NCBI GenBank assembly: GCA_022567055.1
Contig: JADFHU010000310.1
Location: 1-6,753 of the forward strand
Direction: 5' to 3'
Length of the DNA stretch: 6,753 nucleotides
From: Planctomycetota bacterium
Lineage (GTDB): Bacteria > Planctomycetota > Phycisphaerae > Sedimentisphaerales > Anaerobacaceae
Shown: piece after piece, positions 1-6,580 of the stretch
Layout of the letters: each line of letters opens with the position of its first letter
Numbering within the stretch: the first letter of the stretch is position 1
Position numbers and translations under genes: made by a program
Notes under the pieces: model-generated
What the model saw: the letters and a program-made list of their open reading frames with translations, nothing else
Databases searched by the model: none
What the model was told of the DNA's origin: nothing

Positions 1-1
1 G

Positions 2-346
2 TGCGGCGTGGCGGTGGACCGAGTGAAGATTATGATCTATACGCTGATCGGAGCCTTCGCGGGGCTGGCGGGGTTGATGCAGTTTTCGCGGTTGACGGTA
101 GGCGATCCGACCACGGCGCTGGCACTGGAACTGGATGTGATCGCGGCGGTGGTGATCGGAGGAGGGAGTCTGTCGGGAGGCGAAGGATCGGTATTGGGCA
201 CCCTGGCCGGAGCGTTTATCATGACGGTAATCAGTTCGGGTTGTGAACAGATGGGTCTGCACAACTGGGTGCAGCAGATCGTGACGGGATCCATTATTGT
301 AGTGGCCGTGGCGCTGGATCGACTGCGGCATCGAAAAGCGGCGTAA
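2..346 (+). CDS. Sugar ABC transporter permease, C-terminal part (RbsC-like, cut by window start)
   Basis: This is the inner-membrane permease of a sugar-type ABC importer (BPD_transp_2 family, the RbsC/XylH group), which would pass a monosaccharide or related solute through the membrane using a partner ATPase. Only the last 114 codons are present; the frame is open to the window edge, so the start lies upstream. The fragment begins with a VAVDRVK stretch followed by a hydrophobic segment (IYTLIGAFAGLAGLMQF). The family's cytoplasmic-loop signature follows: ELDVIAAVVIGGGSLSGGEGS, then VLGTLAGAFIMTVISSG. A last membrane helix (IVTGSIIVVAVALD) precedes a basic RLRHRK tail, the usual ending of these proteins. 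The permease family is secure; the substrate cannot be told from this part. The next gene starts 62 bases downstream with its own strong ribosome-binding site and has no evident transport role. Confidence 0.9.
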   Translation, partial: CGVAVDRVKIMIYTLIGAFAGLAGLMQFSRLTVGDPTTALALELDVIAAVVIGGGSLSGGEGSVLGTLAGAFIMTVISSGCEQMGLHNWVQQIVTGSIIVVAVALDRLRHRKAA

Positions 347-394
347 AAGGTATACGATCATCATCGTTTAAATCCATTGGTTAATCTAAAAAAC

Positions 395-400
395 AGGAGG
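395..400 (+). promoter_or_regulatory. Ribosome-binding site that sets the phosphoesterase start
   Basis: A perfect AGGAGG lies 8 bases before ATG 409 but only 2 bases before the in-frame GTG 403. The spacing favours ATG 409 as the start codon. A small hairpin, ACGAT-CATC-ATCGT at 354-367, lies between the permease stop and this site. It is too short to call a terminator. Confidence 0.8.
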
Positions 401-408
401 TTGTGAAG

Positions 409-2472
409 ATGAAACGCATCAATATTTTGACCGTATTGTTGCTGGCGTTGGCTGGCCCCGGAGCAGTCCGGTCGCAGCAACCCGACAACTCGGGGGGTGG
501 GACGACGCTGATGAGCTTTCGCGTGATGGGCGACGTGCCCTATAACGAGGCAGAGTACACCCAAATAGAAACTCACATTGCCAGTTTAGGGACTCCGGAC
601 GCTTTTGCCGTTCACCTCGGCGACATCAAGTCCGGCTCTTCGTCCTGCTCGGAGGCAGTGTACCAGCGGGTGGCGGGCCTGCTGCTCGCATCGGAATTGC
701 CAATGTTCATTATTCCTGGTGACAATGAATGGAATGATTGCCCTAGCCCAGGCGAAGCGTGGGGGCACTGGGTGACTCACTTCGAGCGATTCGACGAAAA
801 CTGGGCACACGGTTTCAAGGTCGCACGCCAGGCAGGCCGCAAGGACAATTTCTCGTTCGTGCATAGCGAGGTGTTATTTGTCGGAATCAACCTCGTGGGG
901 GGGAGAGTTCACGACGCCAATGAGTGGACGCAGCGCATGAGCGACGACGCGGAGTGGGTCCGCAGTAACTTCAGCCAGTTTGGCAACCAGGTGAGCCACG
1001 CAGTGGTCTTTTCCCATGCGTTTCCAGGGGGTTCCCGGCAGCAGTTCGCGGACGAGTTTATCCCTGCTGCGGCACAATTTAGCAAGCCAGTTCTCTTATT
1101 GCAAGGCGACACACATAGTTGGGTTCAAGATAAGCCGTTCACCCAAGCACCTAACGTGACCCGCATCGTAGTGGATTCCGGAGGTGTCCCACCGATCCGG
1201 GTCATTGTCACCGACGACCCGGAGAATTTCTTCCTGTTTGACAGAGACCCCTTCCCTTTTCCTGTCACAATCGACGGCAGCGGTACGACCTACTTGCAGA
1301 ACTTTGACGCCGCTTTAGGCAGTGAGGGCGGCGCCGTGGGCACGACACTGCCAACGGGTTGGACAACTAAGAACAACGGCACCACGAACAACACGATCAC
1401 CGACCCCTTTCCTCCCAATCCAGCCGTCGTCAGCGGCACGTATAATGCCGGCCAGGGCGGCGACCGCACCCTCGCCATCGGGCAAGCGCGGAAATACCAG
1501 AAGGCTGAAATTCAGTTTCTGGCCGCGGTTATTAACAACCCCGTCAGGGCCATTCGCGTGCTCTACGACGTGGAGGCCTGGGCGGCGGACCCCAGCGCGG
1601 TCAACCCAGGTGCAGCCGCGTTCGACCTGCGATTGGATGTTCGCTTAGGTGGCCCGCTCAGCACAGTAGAATTCGGCTGGACGAGCACGGCTCTGTTTAG
1701 TCCACCGCCCGGTGGCGGCCTAATCGACGGCAATGACCCGGCCCATCGGGCGTCCTTCGACAGCGGAGTGGTGGAGGTGGACATGCCGACCGTCGCCACT
1801 GTGCACCTCGACTTCGTCGTCCCCACAGGTCGTGCGGCGCCTGCCACCACCGGTTGGCTTTTCGGCGTGGATAACGTCATCCTCCGTGCTGTGGCGACCG
1901 GCGACACCGAAGGCGACGGCGACGTGGACCTGGACGACGCCTTGACTTTGATCGGGAATCTCGGTCTGGTTGACAGCCCCCAGTGGACCGACGCCAATTT
2001 TGACCGAGATAATGACGTGGACTTTGACGACGCGTTGTCGCTGATTGGCACCTTCGGCTTGGCCTACGCCAGCCAGCCTGGGACGCCAGGGGATGGCACC
2101 CTGTCGGTCCACTACGACCCGCTCTCCGGTGAGATGGAGATCGACGGGCCCCCCGGGGCAGTGTACACCGGCGTGAACATTAAAATCGAAGACGATACGG
2201 CAGGCAACCCGGCCGGCTTCGACTTCAAGACCGGCAAGGCCAGCTGGCTGGGCCAGAGCACTACCTTTACCAACGACACGGCCACGCAGCAGGGCTTTGG
2301 CTCGCTGCTGGCCCTGGAGGCCACATTCACGGTGCCTGATGTTTTTGCGATCGGCAGCATCCTGCCGCCGGGTCTTACGGAGGCGGACCTGTTGGATCAC
2401 CTGACCATCGACTTTACCCAGCAGGGGGTGTTTGGCAAGCAGACAGGGGACGTGATCTTCTTCATCCCCTAG
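409..2472 (+). CDS. Exported metallophosphoesterase with dockerin-like calcium loops
   Basis: A 687-residue protein, probably a secreted or surface phosphatase or nuclease-like hydrolase; the substrate is unknown. Residues 1-22 are a signal peptide (KR, hydrophobic LTVLLLALAG, likely cleavage after AVRS). Residues about 36-260 carry calcineurin-like motifs in order: MGDVPY (D42), HLGD (D72), PGDNEW (N106), FSHAF (H203) and QGDTHSW (H236). The first motif has GDVP rather than the usual D-x-H, and the last has GDTH rather than GHxH, so this is a divergent member. Residues about 290-495 are a beta-rich region of unknown function (LQNFDAALG, LPTGWT). Residues 498-519 and 528-550 are two acidic EF-hand-like loops of dockerin type I style (GDTEGDGDVDLDDAL and DANFDRDNDVDFDDAL). 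The last 130 residues form another beta-rich region ending IFFIP, with no PEP-CTERM or LPXTG anchor. The domains are clear; the biological role is open. Confidence 0.85.
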   Translation: MKRINILTVLLLALAGPGAVRSQQPDNSGGGTTLMSFRVMGDVPYNEAEYTQIETHIASLGTPDAFAVHLGDIKSGSSSCSEAVYQRVAGLLLASELPMFIIPGDNEWNDCPSPGEAWGHWVTHFERFDENWAHGFKVARQAGRKDNFSFVHSEVLFVGINLVGGRVHDANEWTQRMSDDAEWVRSNFSQFGNQVSHAVVFSHAFPGGSRQQFADEFIPAAAQFSKPVLLLQGDTHSWVQDKPFTQAPNVTRIVVDSGGVPPIRVIVTDDPENFFLFDRDPFPFPVTIDGSGTTYLQNFDAALGSEGGAVGTTLPTGWTTKNNGTTNNTITDPFPPNPAVVSGTYNAGQGGDRTLAIGQARKYQKAEIQFLAAVINNPVRAIRVLYDVEAWAADPSAVNPGAAAFDLRLDVRLGGPLSTVEFGWTSTALFSPPPGGGLIDGNDPAHRASFDSGVVEVDMPTVATVHLDFVVPTGRAAPATTGWLFGVDNVILRAVATGDTEGDGDVDLDDALTLIGNLGLVDSPQWTDANFDRDNDVDFDDALSLIGTFGLAYASQPGTPGDGTLSVHYDPLSGEMEIDGPPGAVYTGVNIKIEDDTAGNPAGFDFKTGKASWLGQSTTFTNDTATQQGFGSLLALEATFTVPDVFAIGSILPPGLTEADLLDHLTIDFTQQGVFGKQTGDVIFFIP

Positions 2473-2473
2473 C

Positions 2474-2517
2474 CTTACGAACAATCATCAAGAAAAGACG
2501 ATTCGGGCGTTCGTAAG
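2474..2517 (+). terminator. Inverted repeat just after the phosphoesterase stop, possible terminator
   Basis: A perfect 9-bp inverted repeat, CTTACGAAC at 2474-2482 and GTTCGTAAG at 2509-2517, starts two bases after the TAG stop. The loop is long (26 bases) and the T content that follows (TCCTTGTCTTGT) is modest. Its position suggests termination or mRNA 3'-end protection rather than a textbook intrinsic terminator. Confidence 0.4.
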
Positions 2518-2566
2518 TCCTTGTCTTGTAACGGTTAATGGTTGTCAATAAATGACTTAGTAGATC

Positions 2567-2610
2567 AGCCGTAGACTAACCGAAGACCAGCCGGAGACCA
2601 ACCGAAGATG
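2567..2610 (+). repeat. Four tandem 11-bp units
   Basis: Four consecutive 11-bp units match the pattern ARCCGNAGACY: AGCCGTAGACT (2567-2577), AACCGAAGACC (2578-2588), AGCCGGAGACC (2589-2599) and AACCGAAGATG (2600-2610). The preceding 11 bases share only GTAGA and could be a decayed fifth unit. The last unit also forms a hairpin, CCAACC (2598-2603) with GGTTGG (2610-2615). The array ends about 15 bases before the -35 box of the promoter at 2625. The units keep the period of a DNA helical turn, which would suit phased protein binding, but no binding protein is identified. Confidence 0.75.
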
Positions 2611-2624
2611 GTTGGCACAGATTT

Positions 2625-2652
2625 TTGCCACAAATGGTTTAACCTATATAAT
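2625..2652 (+). promoter_or_regulatory. Near-consensus sigma70-type promoter
   Basis: TTGCCA at 2625-2630 (5 of 6 to TTGACA) and a perfect TATAAT at 2647-2652 are separated by 16 bases, with an expected transcription start near 2659. The next coding start is the transposase at 2996. The transcript would therefore have a leader of more than 330 bases or make a separate small RNA. The match is strong by the E. coli standard; use in this organism is inferred. Confidence 0.5.
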
Positions 2653-2995
2653 GCTATGAATTGGCAAGATCGATCCCTTGCTCGACATTTACTGCGTATA
2701 TTCAGTAGCAACCGCACATCTAGAATAGTTCTTCAGTTTGGTCAAAAATCGCCTCTTTACTCGCGTCGTATTCTATAAATGGTCCCCGAAACTATTTTTA
2801 CCGTGTCAACCATAGTTGCTTTTTCATAGTCCGGGCATGGTACGAATCCCTGGGCAATCCCTTTCGGCCGAGTGTAACATAGCCCGTGGGGTGTAAAAAA
2901 GGTATTCACGTAACTCCTTATTATCAAAGGGCCTATTGGCCTCGCGGCCGAAAGTGTTTGCCGGTTTAGGACGGTTTTCGTACCGTGCTGAGACT
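2653..2995 (+). other. Non-coding stretch upstream of the transposase
   Basis: I find no credible gene here. There is an inverted pair of 10 bp, CTTTCGGCCG at 2861-2870 and CGGCCGAAAG at 2945-2954. A small hairpin, ACGGT (2971-2975) with ACCGT (2982-2986), sits just before the transposase start. A TGGTCCCC at 2780 loosely resembles the TGGACCCC of the repeats at 4354 and 4621. No clear left end of the insertion sequence could be fixed. Confidence 0.5.
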
Positions 2996-4075
2996 ATGAA
3001 ACAGAAACTATGGCTCCCGGTCATCACTTGTCTGGCCTATTGCATCGACAAGGAACTCTACAAGGCAATTGACTACCTGAGGGAACAGGTACGGGTCCTC
3101 GTGGAACACCAGGAGACCCAGGGCAATCGTATTCGGCTGACCAACAGGCAGCGGATGAGGGTGGCGGCCAAAGCAAGGCGGCTCAACCGAAAGATGCTGG
3201 AGCAATGTACAGAGTTGTTCACGGTAGATACTATCATGCGGTGGTACCGACAACTCGTCGCAAAAAAATACGATGGATCTCAGAATCGATCCTCACCTGG
3301 CCGACCCCAGATTACCGAGGAGATAGTGAATCTCGTCATTCGGTTCAAGCAAGAGAATCCCCGCTGGGGCTACCAGAAGATCACCGATCAAATCGTTTAT
3401 CTGGGCCACAAGATCAGCAAATCCAGTGTAAAGAACATATTGATTGAAAACGGTTATGATCCTGAACCAGACCTGACCGTTAGATCAACCTGGCATGAGT
3501 TTATCAAGAGTCATTGGGACGTATTGGCCGCTTGTGACTTCTTTACCATTGAGCTTCTTGTACGCCACAAACTAATCCGCTGTACAGTGTTCTTCGTTAT
3601 AGAGCTTTCAACCCGGAAGGTTTTTTATGCTCCTATCAAGCTTCAACCAGATGGGCCCTACATGAAACAGGTGGCAAGGATTCTTGTCGATAGTGAAGAT
3701 GGCTTTCTGCAAGGAAAACGGTACTTAATCCATGATCGTGATCCGCTGTATAAAACCGATGGATTCCATGGGATACTGGAGAGCATCGGCGTGAAACCAG
3801 TGCGGCTTCCTTCGCGAAGCCCAAATCTGAACTGCTATGCGGAGCGCTATGTGAAATCGGTAAAATCCGAGTGCCTCGATCATTTGATTCTCTCCTCGGT
3901 GGAGCAGCTTGAACATGTACTTCGAGAATTCGGCGAGTATTATCATCATGAACGTATTCATCAATCGCTGGGCAGAATCATTGAGCCCAAACACTCCACG
4001 GATGACACGGCTGAGATTGTATGTGTTGAACGCCTGGGTGGATTGTTGAAGTCCTACCACCGATTGGCAGCTTGA
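2996..4075 (+). CDS. DDE transposase / integrase catalytic core protein
   Basis: A 359-residue transposase of the retroviral-integrase (rve) type, which would cut and join element ends through a two-metal DDE site. The N-terminal 35 residues (KLWLPVITCLAYCIDKELYKAI) resemble the hydrophobic start seen in this group. Residues about 50-95 (ending RWYRQLVAKKYDGS) and 102-155 (GRPQITEEIV, ENPRWGYQKI) are helix-turn-helix-like DNA-binding regions. The core holds D181 (ACDFFTIE), D247 (LIHDRDPLY) and E283 (NCYAERYVKSVKSECLDH). Exactly 35 residues lie between the second D and the E, as in classical D,D(35)E enzymes. The YYHHERIHQSLG motif near residues 315-326 is also typical. ATG 2996 is preferred because homologous-looking sequence begins there; an in-frame TTG at 2936 would add 20 residues but has only a weak AAAGGG before it. 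The frame is intact with all catalytic residues, so it may be active. Its DNA is more AT-rich than the flanking genes. Clear terminal inverted repeats were not found. Confidence 0.88.
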   Translation: MKQKLWLPVITCLAYCIDKELYKAIDYLREQVRVLVEHQETQGNRIRLTNRQRMRVAAKARRLNRKMLEQCTELFTVDTIMRWYRQLVAKKYDGSQNRSSPGRPQITEEIVNLVIRFKQENPRWGYQKITDQIVYLGHKISKSSVKNILIENGYDPEPDLTVRSTWHEFIKSHWDVLAACDFFTIELLVRHKLIRCTVFFVIELSTRKVFYAPIKLQPDGPYMKQVARILVDSEDGFLQGKRYLIHDRDPLYKTDGFHGILESIGVKPVRLPSRSPNLNCYAERYVKSVKSECLDHLILSSVEQLEHVLREFGEYYHHERIHQSLGRIIEPKHSTDDTAEIVCVERLGGLLKSYHRLAA

Positions 4076-4164
4076 GTTCTGGACATTAAGATCCTGGACG
4101 TGAAAATCAATGTGGAAGGTGCGTGCAGTGTACGTGAAGAATCCCTTTTCCGCGACACTGCATC

Positions 4165-4253
4165 CTTGAGAAGCCTCAAGTGCAGCCGAATATTTCTCAT
4201 AATTCGAAATGTATCGCTCTTTGGTTAAAGAGTTTATACTCGGATGAGTTTTT
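4165..4253 (+). terminator. Cluster of short hairpins after the transposase, possible terminator
   Basis: Three compact hairpins follow the transposase stop: CTTGAG-AAGC-CTCAAG (4165-4180), CTCTTT-GGTT-AAAGAG (4217-4232) and ACTC-GGAT-GAGT (4238-4249). The last runs directly into T bases (4249-4253). The second and third lie six bases apart and together look most like an intrinsic terminator, although the final stem is only 4 bp. A wider inverted pair, TGCAGTGT (4124-4131) and ACACTGCA (4155-4162), lies upstream. Confidence 0.35.
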
Positions 4254-4350
4254 ACACCCTACGAGCATAAAAAGCATCTCAAGCAATCCGCGACGTAGAA
4301 CTGCTACGCCTGTGGTTTCGCTCAATCGGGCGCGATCCAATATGGGGCAC

Positions 4351-4394
4351 ACTTGGACCCCAAATTGTCCAACTCATTTATTGCCGGTCCCTTA
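4351..4394 (+). repeat. 44-bp direct repeat, copy 1 (TTGGACCCC repeat)
   Basis: This copy matches 4618-4661 at 39 of 44 positions, including 22 identical bases at the start. It contains TTGGAC, an 8-base spacer CCCAAATT, then GTCCAA, so its core can pair with itself. Bases to its left do not continue the palindrome that the second copy has. It therefore looks like a half-element or a truncated copy. Confidence 0.8.
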
Positions 4395-4473
4395 CGGAGC
4401 TCTTGGCATACAGGAGTACTACTTAAACTACGGTCCAGACCAGATTTCGGGCCTGATTAGAGGCGCTTTCCGG

Positions 4474-4587
4474 AGTAGTTTCATGCCGCTATCGCGGCTA
4501 GGTTGCTCCAGGGAAGCCGCTGTTTTCCTGAGTAGTTTCATGCCGCTGTCGCGGCTAGGTTGCTCCAGGGAAGCCGCTGTTTTCCTG
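4474..4587 (+). repeat. Two tandem 57-bp units
   Basis: Units 4474-4530 and 4531-4587 are identical except A4491 versus G4548. Each unit contains GCCGC-TATC/TGTC-GCGGC, a 5-bp stem whose loop holds the single difference. A second potential stem, CCAGGGAA with TTTCCTGG, is complete only in the second copy. A short remnant before unit 1 (TTTCCGGAGTAG against TTTCCTGAGTAG) hints at a degenerate third unit. The length is 19 codons, so overlapping frames stay open on both strands, but neither frame looks like a protein. Confidence 0.9.
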
Positions 4588-4598
4588 GTATTTTGACC

Positions 4599-4660
4599 AA
4601 GGAACCGACAAGAAATAACTTGGACCCCAAATTGTCCAATTAATTTCTTGCCGATCCCTA
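4599..4660. repeat. 62-bp imperfect palindrome containing copy 2 of the 44-bp repeat
   Basis: The 27-base arms 4599-4625 and 4634-4660 match in inverted orientation at 21 of 27 positions around the 8-base centre CCCAAATT. Three of the six mismatches would be G-U pairs in RNA. The inner TTGGAC/GTCCAA pair is perfect. Positions 4618-4661 form copy 2 of the direct repeat at 4351-4394, 267 bases downstream. Possible natures include the end of an insertion sequence, a small non-autonomous element, or a dispersed palindromic repeat. Confidence 0.75.
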
Positions 4661-4690
4661 AATGGACCCAGTACACACCACGTGCAATAG

Positions 4691-4724
4691 CCCCAGTGCC
4701 GCCATGGCGGTCCGTGGGTGTTTT
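4691..4724 (+). terminator. GC-rich hairpin with short T tract, likely intrinsic terminator
   Basis: The centre CCGCCATGGCGG (4699-4710) is a perfect palindrome. It is extended by CCCA on the left and TGGG on the right, and is followed by TGTTTT. The site sits just before the promoter at 4728, so it would separate the repeat/transposase region from the amidohydrolase. A protein-binding operator is an alternative reading of the palindrome. Confidence 0.45.
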
Positions 4725-4727
4725 CCA

Positions 4728-4756
4728 TTGATCTGCCTTCCCCTAGGGCGTATAAT
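4728..4756 (+). promoter_or_regulatory. Sigma70-type promoter of the amidohydrolase
   Basis: TTGATC at 4728-4733 (4 of 6 to consensus) and a perfect TATAAT at 4751-4756 are separated by the ideal 17 bases. Transcription would start near 4763, giving a leader of about 70 bases to ATG 4832. No strong Shine-Dalgarno sequence precedes that ATG. Confidence 0.6.
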
Positions 4757-4831
4757 CACAAATCAAATTTCCTATCCGTATTGATGGACAATCACATTTC
4801 TGTCGATTTAGAATAAAAGCCTTTGAGTCAT

Positions 4832-6313
4832 ATGAATCTGAGTCCAATTACCCATCTGATGTTGCGACCAATCTCCTGCACCTGGCTGTTTCTGAGTTTA
4901 ACTGTATTTCCAGCGTGGACTATGCCATCGCTCCTTGCACAGACCTATGACTTAGTGATCCTCAACGGCAGGGTCATGGATCCGGAATCGGGACTGGACG
5001 CCGTGCGGCACGTCGGTGTGACCGGGCCACAGGTGAAAGCCATCAGCCCCACTCCTCTCACGGGACGAATCACCATCGACGCCAAAGGATTGGTGGTTGC
5101 ACCCGGTTTCATCGATCTCCACCAGCACGCTCAAGATCAGGAGTCCTACGGTTTTAAGGTAAGGGATGGAGTTACAACAGCACTGGAACTTGAGGTCGGC
5201 ACGGCAGACATCGATCGTTGGTATGCCGAACGGGAAGGCAAACTGCCTATTAATTTTGGCGCCAGCATCGGTCACATCCAAGTGCGGATGGAGGTGCTGG
5301 GTGACCCGCCGTCTTTTCTGCCCTCAGCCGATTCCCACGCGGCCACTCAGGCAGCTACAGAGGAAACGCTCGAGGCGTTGAAAGCTGGAATCGAGCGCGG
5401 GTTAAAACGGGGGGCGCCGGCGGTTGGTTTCGGACTTCAGTACACGCCAGCGGCAACGCGGTGGGAAGTCTTGGAGATGTTCCGTATCGCTTCCCGGTAT
5501 AGGGCGCCGTGCCATGTCCATATCCGGTACAAGGGGGAGAAAGAGCCTGGGAGTAGCATTGAGGCCCTGGAGGAATTAATCGCCGCCTCGGTCATTACCG
5601 GAGCTCCGCTCCACATCGTCCATATTAACAGCTCCGGTGGATCGGTTACCCAGAAACTGCTTCAGATCATCAGCGAAGCCCAATCGCAGGGCGTCGATGT
5701 CACGGTCGAGTGTTATCCCTACACGGCGGGAATGACGGAAATCACGTCGGCAATCTTCGATCCGGGCTGGCGCCAGAAAATGGCGATGGATTATAGGGAC
5801 TTGCAATGGGGTGACACCGGAGAACGACTGACTGCGGAGACCTTCGCTAAGTACCGCAGAATCGGTGGGCTGGTTATTGCTCACTCCAATCCCGAAAGCA
5901 TCGTGCGCGGCGCAGTGGTGCATCCGTTGACTATCATTGCCAGCGATGGCTTGAAAGGCCATCCGCGCAATGCTGGCACCTATGCGCGTATCCTGGGGCG
6001 TTACGTCCGGGAAACCAAGGCGCTCACTTTGATGGATGCCTTGCGCAAGATCACGCTCATGCCGGCTCAGCGGCTCGAAGAGCGTGTTTCCATGATGAAA
6101 GGCAAAGGACGCATCCGCGTGGGAGCCGATGCAGACTTGACGATCTTCGATCCCGATCGAGTCATCGATAAAGCCACCTTCACTGACGCAGCACAGTATT
6201 CGGAAGGAATCGAATTCGTTCTGGTGAACGGGATCGTAGTGGTAGAAAACGGGGAACTGCGGCAGGATGTGAGGCCCGGCCGAGCAGTTCGTGCCCCGCT
6301 AAGTTCACCGTAA
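4832..6313 (+). CDS. Exported amidohydrolase, D-aminoacylase / N-acyl-D-amino-acid deacylase-like
   Basis: A 493-residue metal-dependent hydrolase of the amidohydrolase superfamily, closest in pattern to D-aminoacylases and putative D-glutamate deacylases, which remove an acyl group from N-acyl-D-amino acids. Residues about 10-36 form a signal peptide (LFLSLTVFPAW, cleavage near SLLA), so it probably acts in the periplasm. The small beta domain starts YDLVILNGRVMDPESGLD, and VAPGFIDLHQH gives metal ligands H97 and H99. Later ligands are H228/H230 (CHVHIR), H261/H264 (LHIVHINSS) and the catalytic-type D372 (ASDG). The C-terminus closes with KGRIRVGADADLTIFDPDRV and VLVNGIVVVENGE, as the family does. 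At the strand where D-aminoacylases have GITTVVVGNCG this protein has GVTTALELEVG, with glutamates 119 and 121 and no cysteine. The start is uncertain: TTG 4823, ATG 4832 and ATG 4859 all keep a signal peptide, and none has a good ribosome site. Its own promoter suggests a single-gene unit. Confidence 0.85.
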   Translation: MNLSPITHLMLRPISCTWLFLSLTVFPAWTMPSLLAQTYDLVILNGRVMDPESGLDAVRHVGVTGPQVKAISPTPLTGRITIDAKGLVVAPGFIDLHQHAQDQESYGFKVRDGVTTALELEVGTADIDRWYAEREGKLPINFGASIGHIQVRMEVLGDPPSFLPSADSHAATQAATEETLEALKAGIERGLKRGAPAVGFGLQYTPAATRWEVLEMFRIASRYRAPCHVHIRYKGEKEPGSSIEALEELIAASVITGAPLHIVHINSSGGSVTQKLLQIISEAQSQGVDVTVECYPYTAGMTEITSAIFDPGWRQKMAMDYRDLQWGDTGERLTAETFAKYRRIGGLVIAHSNPESIVRGAVVHPLTIIASDGLKGHPRNAGTYARILGRYVRETKALTLMDALRKITLMPAQRLEERVSMMKGKGRIRVGADADLTIFDPDRVIDKATFTDAAQYSEGIEFVLVNGIVVVENGELRQDVRPGRAVRAPLSSP

Positions 6314-6344
6314 TTCCGGAGAGGAACATCTGAATTTTAGACCT

Positions 6345-6501
6345 GGTTCAAGGTTCCAGCTTCACGGTTCACAGTTGAAGGAAAAGCTGATTCAAGGTTT
6401 CTAACCATGAACCAAAAACTCTAATTCGGTATGTGGTTTACGACTTCGGAAGCACCATAAATCCGGCAGAACTGTTACCTGAAATTGAACCATGCCGAAT
6501 T
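6345..6501 (+). repeat. Overlapping inverted repeats after the amidohydrolase
   Basis: GGTTCAAGGTT (6345-6355) is inverted at 6403-6413 (10 of 11). CAGCTT (6357-6362) pairs with AAGCTG (6384-6389), and CTTCA (6360-6364) with TGAAG (6376-6380). A second structure pairs AATTCGGTATG (6423-6433) with CATGCCGAATT (6491-6501), 10 of 11. GGTTCA-type words recur at 6345, 6352 and 6366. No T tract follows, so this is not a standard terminator; it reads as repetitive spacer DNA able to fold. Confidence 0.5.
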
Positions 6502-6580
6502 CTGCAGTATATTGCCTGAATGAGCCGTCTTCCCAGCGGACGCATCAATGTGCAAGGATGTTGAGAAATCCCTTATATGA

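Noticed and set aside
403..408. GTG at 403 as start of the phosphoesterase
   Set aside because: It is only 2 bases from the AGGAGG; ATG 409 has proper spacing and gives a cleaner signal peptide.
1720..2484. A 254-codon open frame on the - strand
   Set aside because: It lies opposite the GC-rich 3' part of the phosphoesterase, which has clear domains. Long antisense frames are expected in such DNA.
2780..4349. TGGTCCCC at 2780 and GGGGCACA at 4342-4349 as terminal repeats of the insertion sequence
   Set aside because: Only 6 of 8 bases agree when inverted and the match fades quickly inward. The implied flanks are long for this kind of element, and no target duplication is seen.
4260..4350. 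Possible tRNA because of the small CGTAG/CTACG hairpin and a GGTTTCG stretch
   Set aside because: No cloverleaf with acceptor stem, anticodon arm and T arm can be laid out.
4474..4587. CRISPR array
   Set aside because: The units abut without spacers and only two exist; no cas genes are present.
4180..4596. A 138-codon + strand frame and an overlapping - strand frame (4428-4676) with a duplicated 19-residue segment
   Set aside because: The duplication is just the 57-bp tandem DNA repeat, whose length is a multiple of three. No ribosome site, no recognisable domain, and odd residue composition on both strands.
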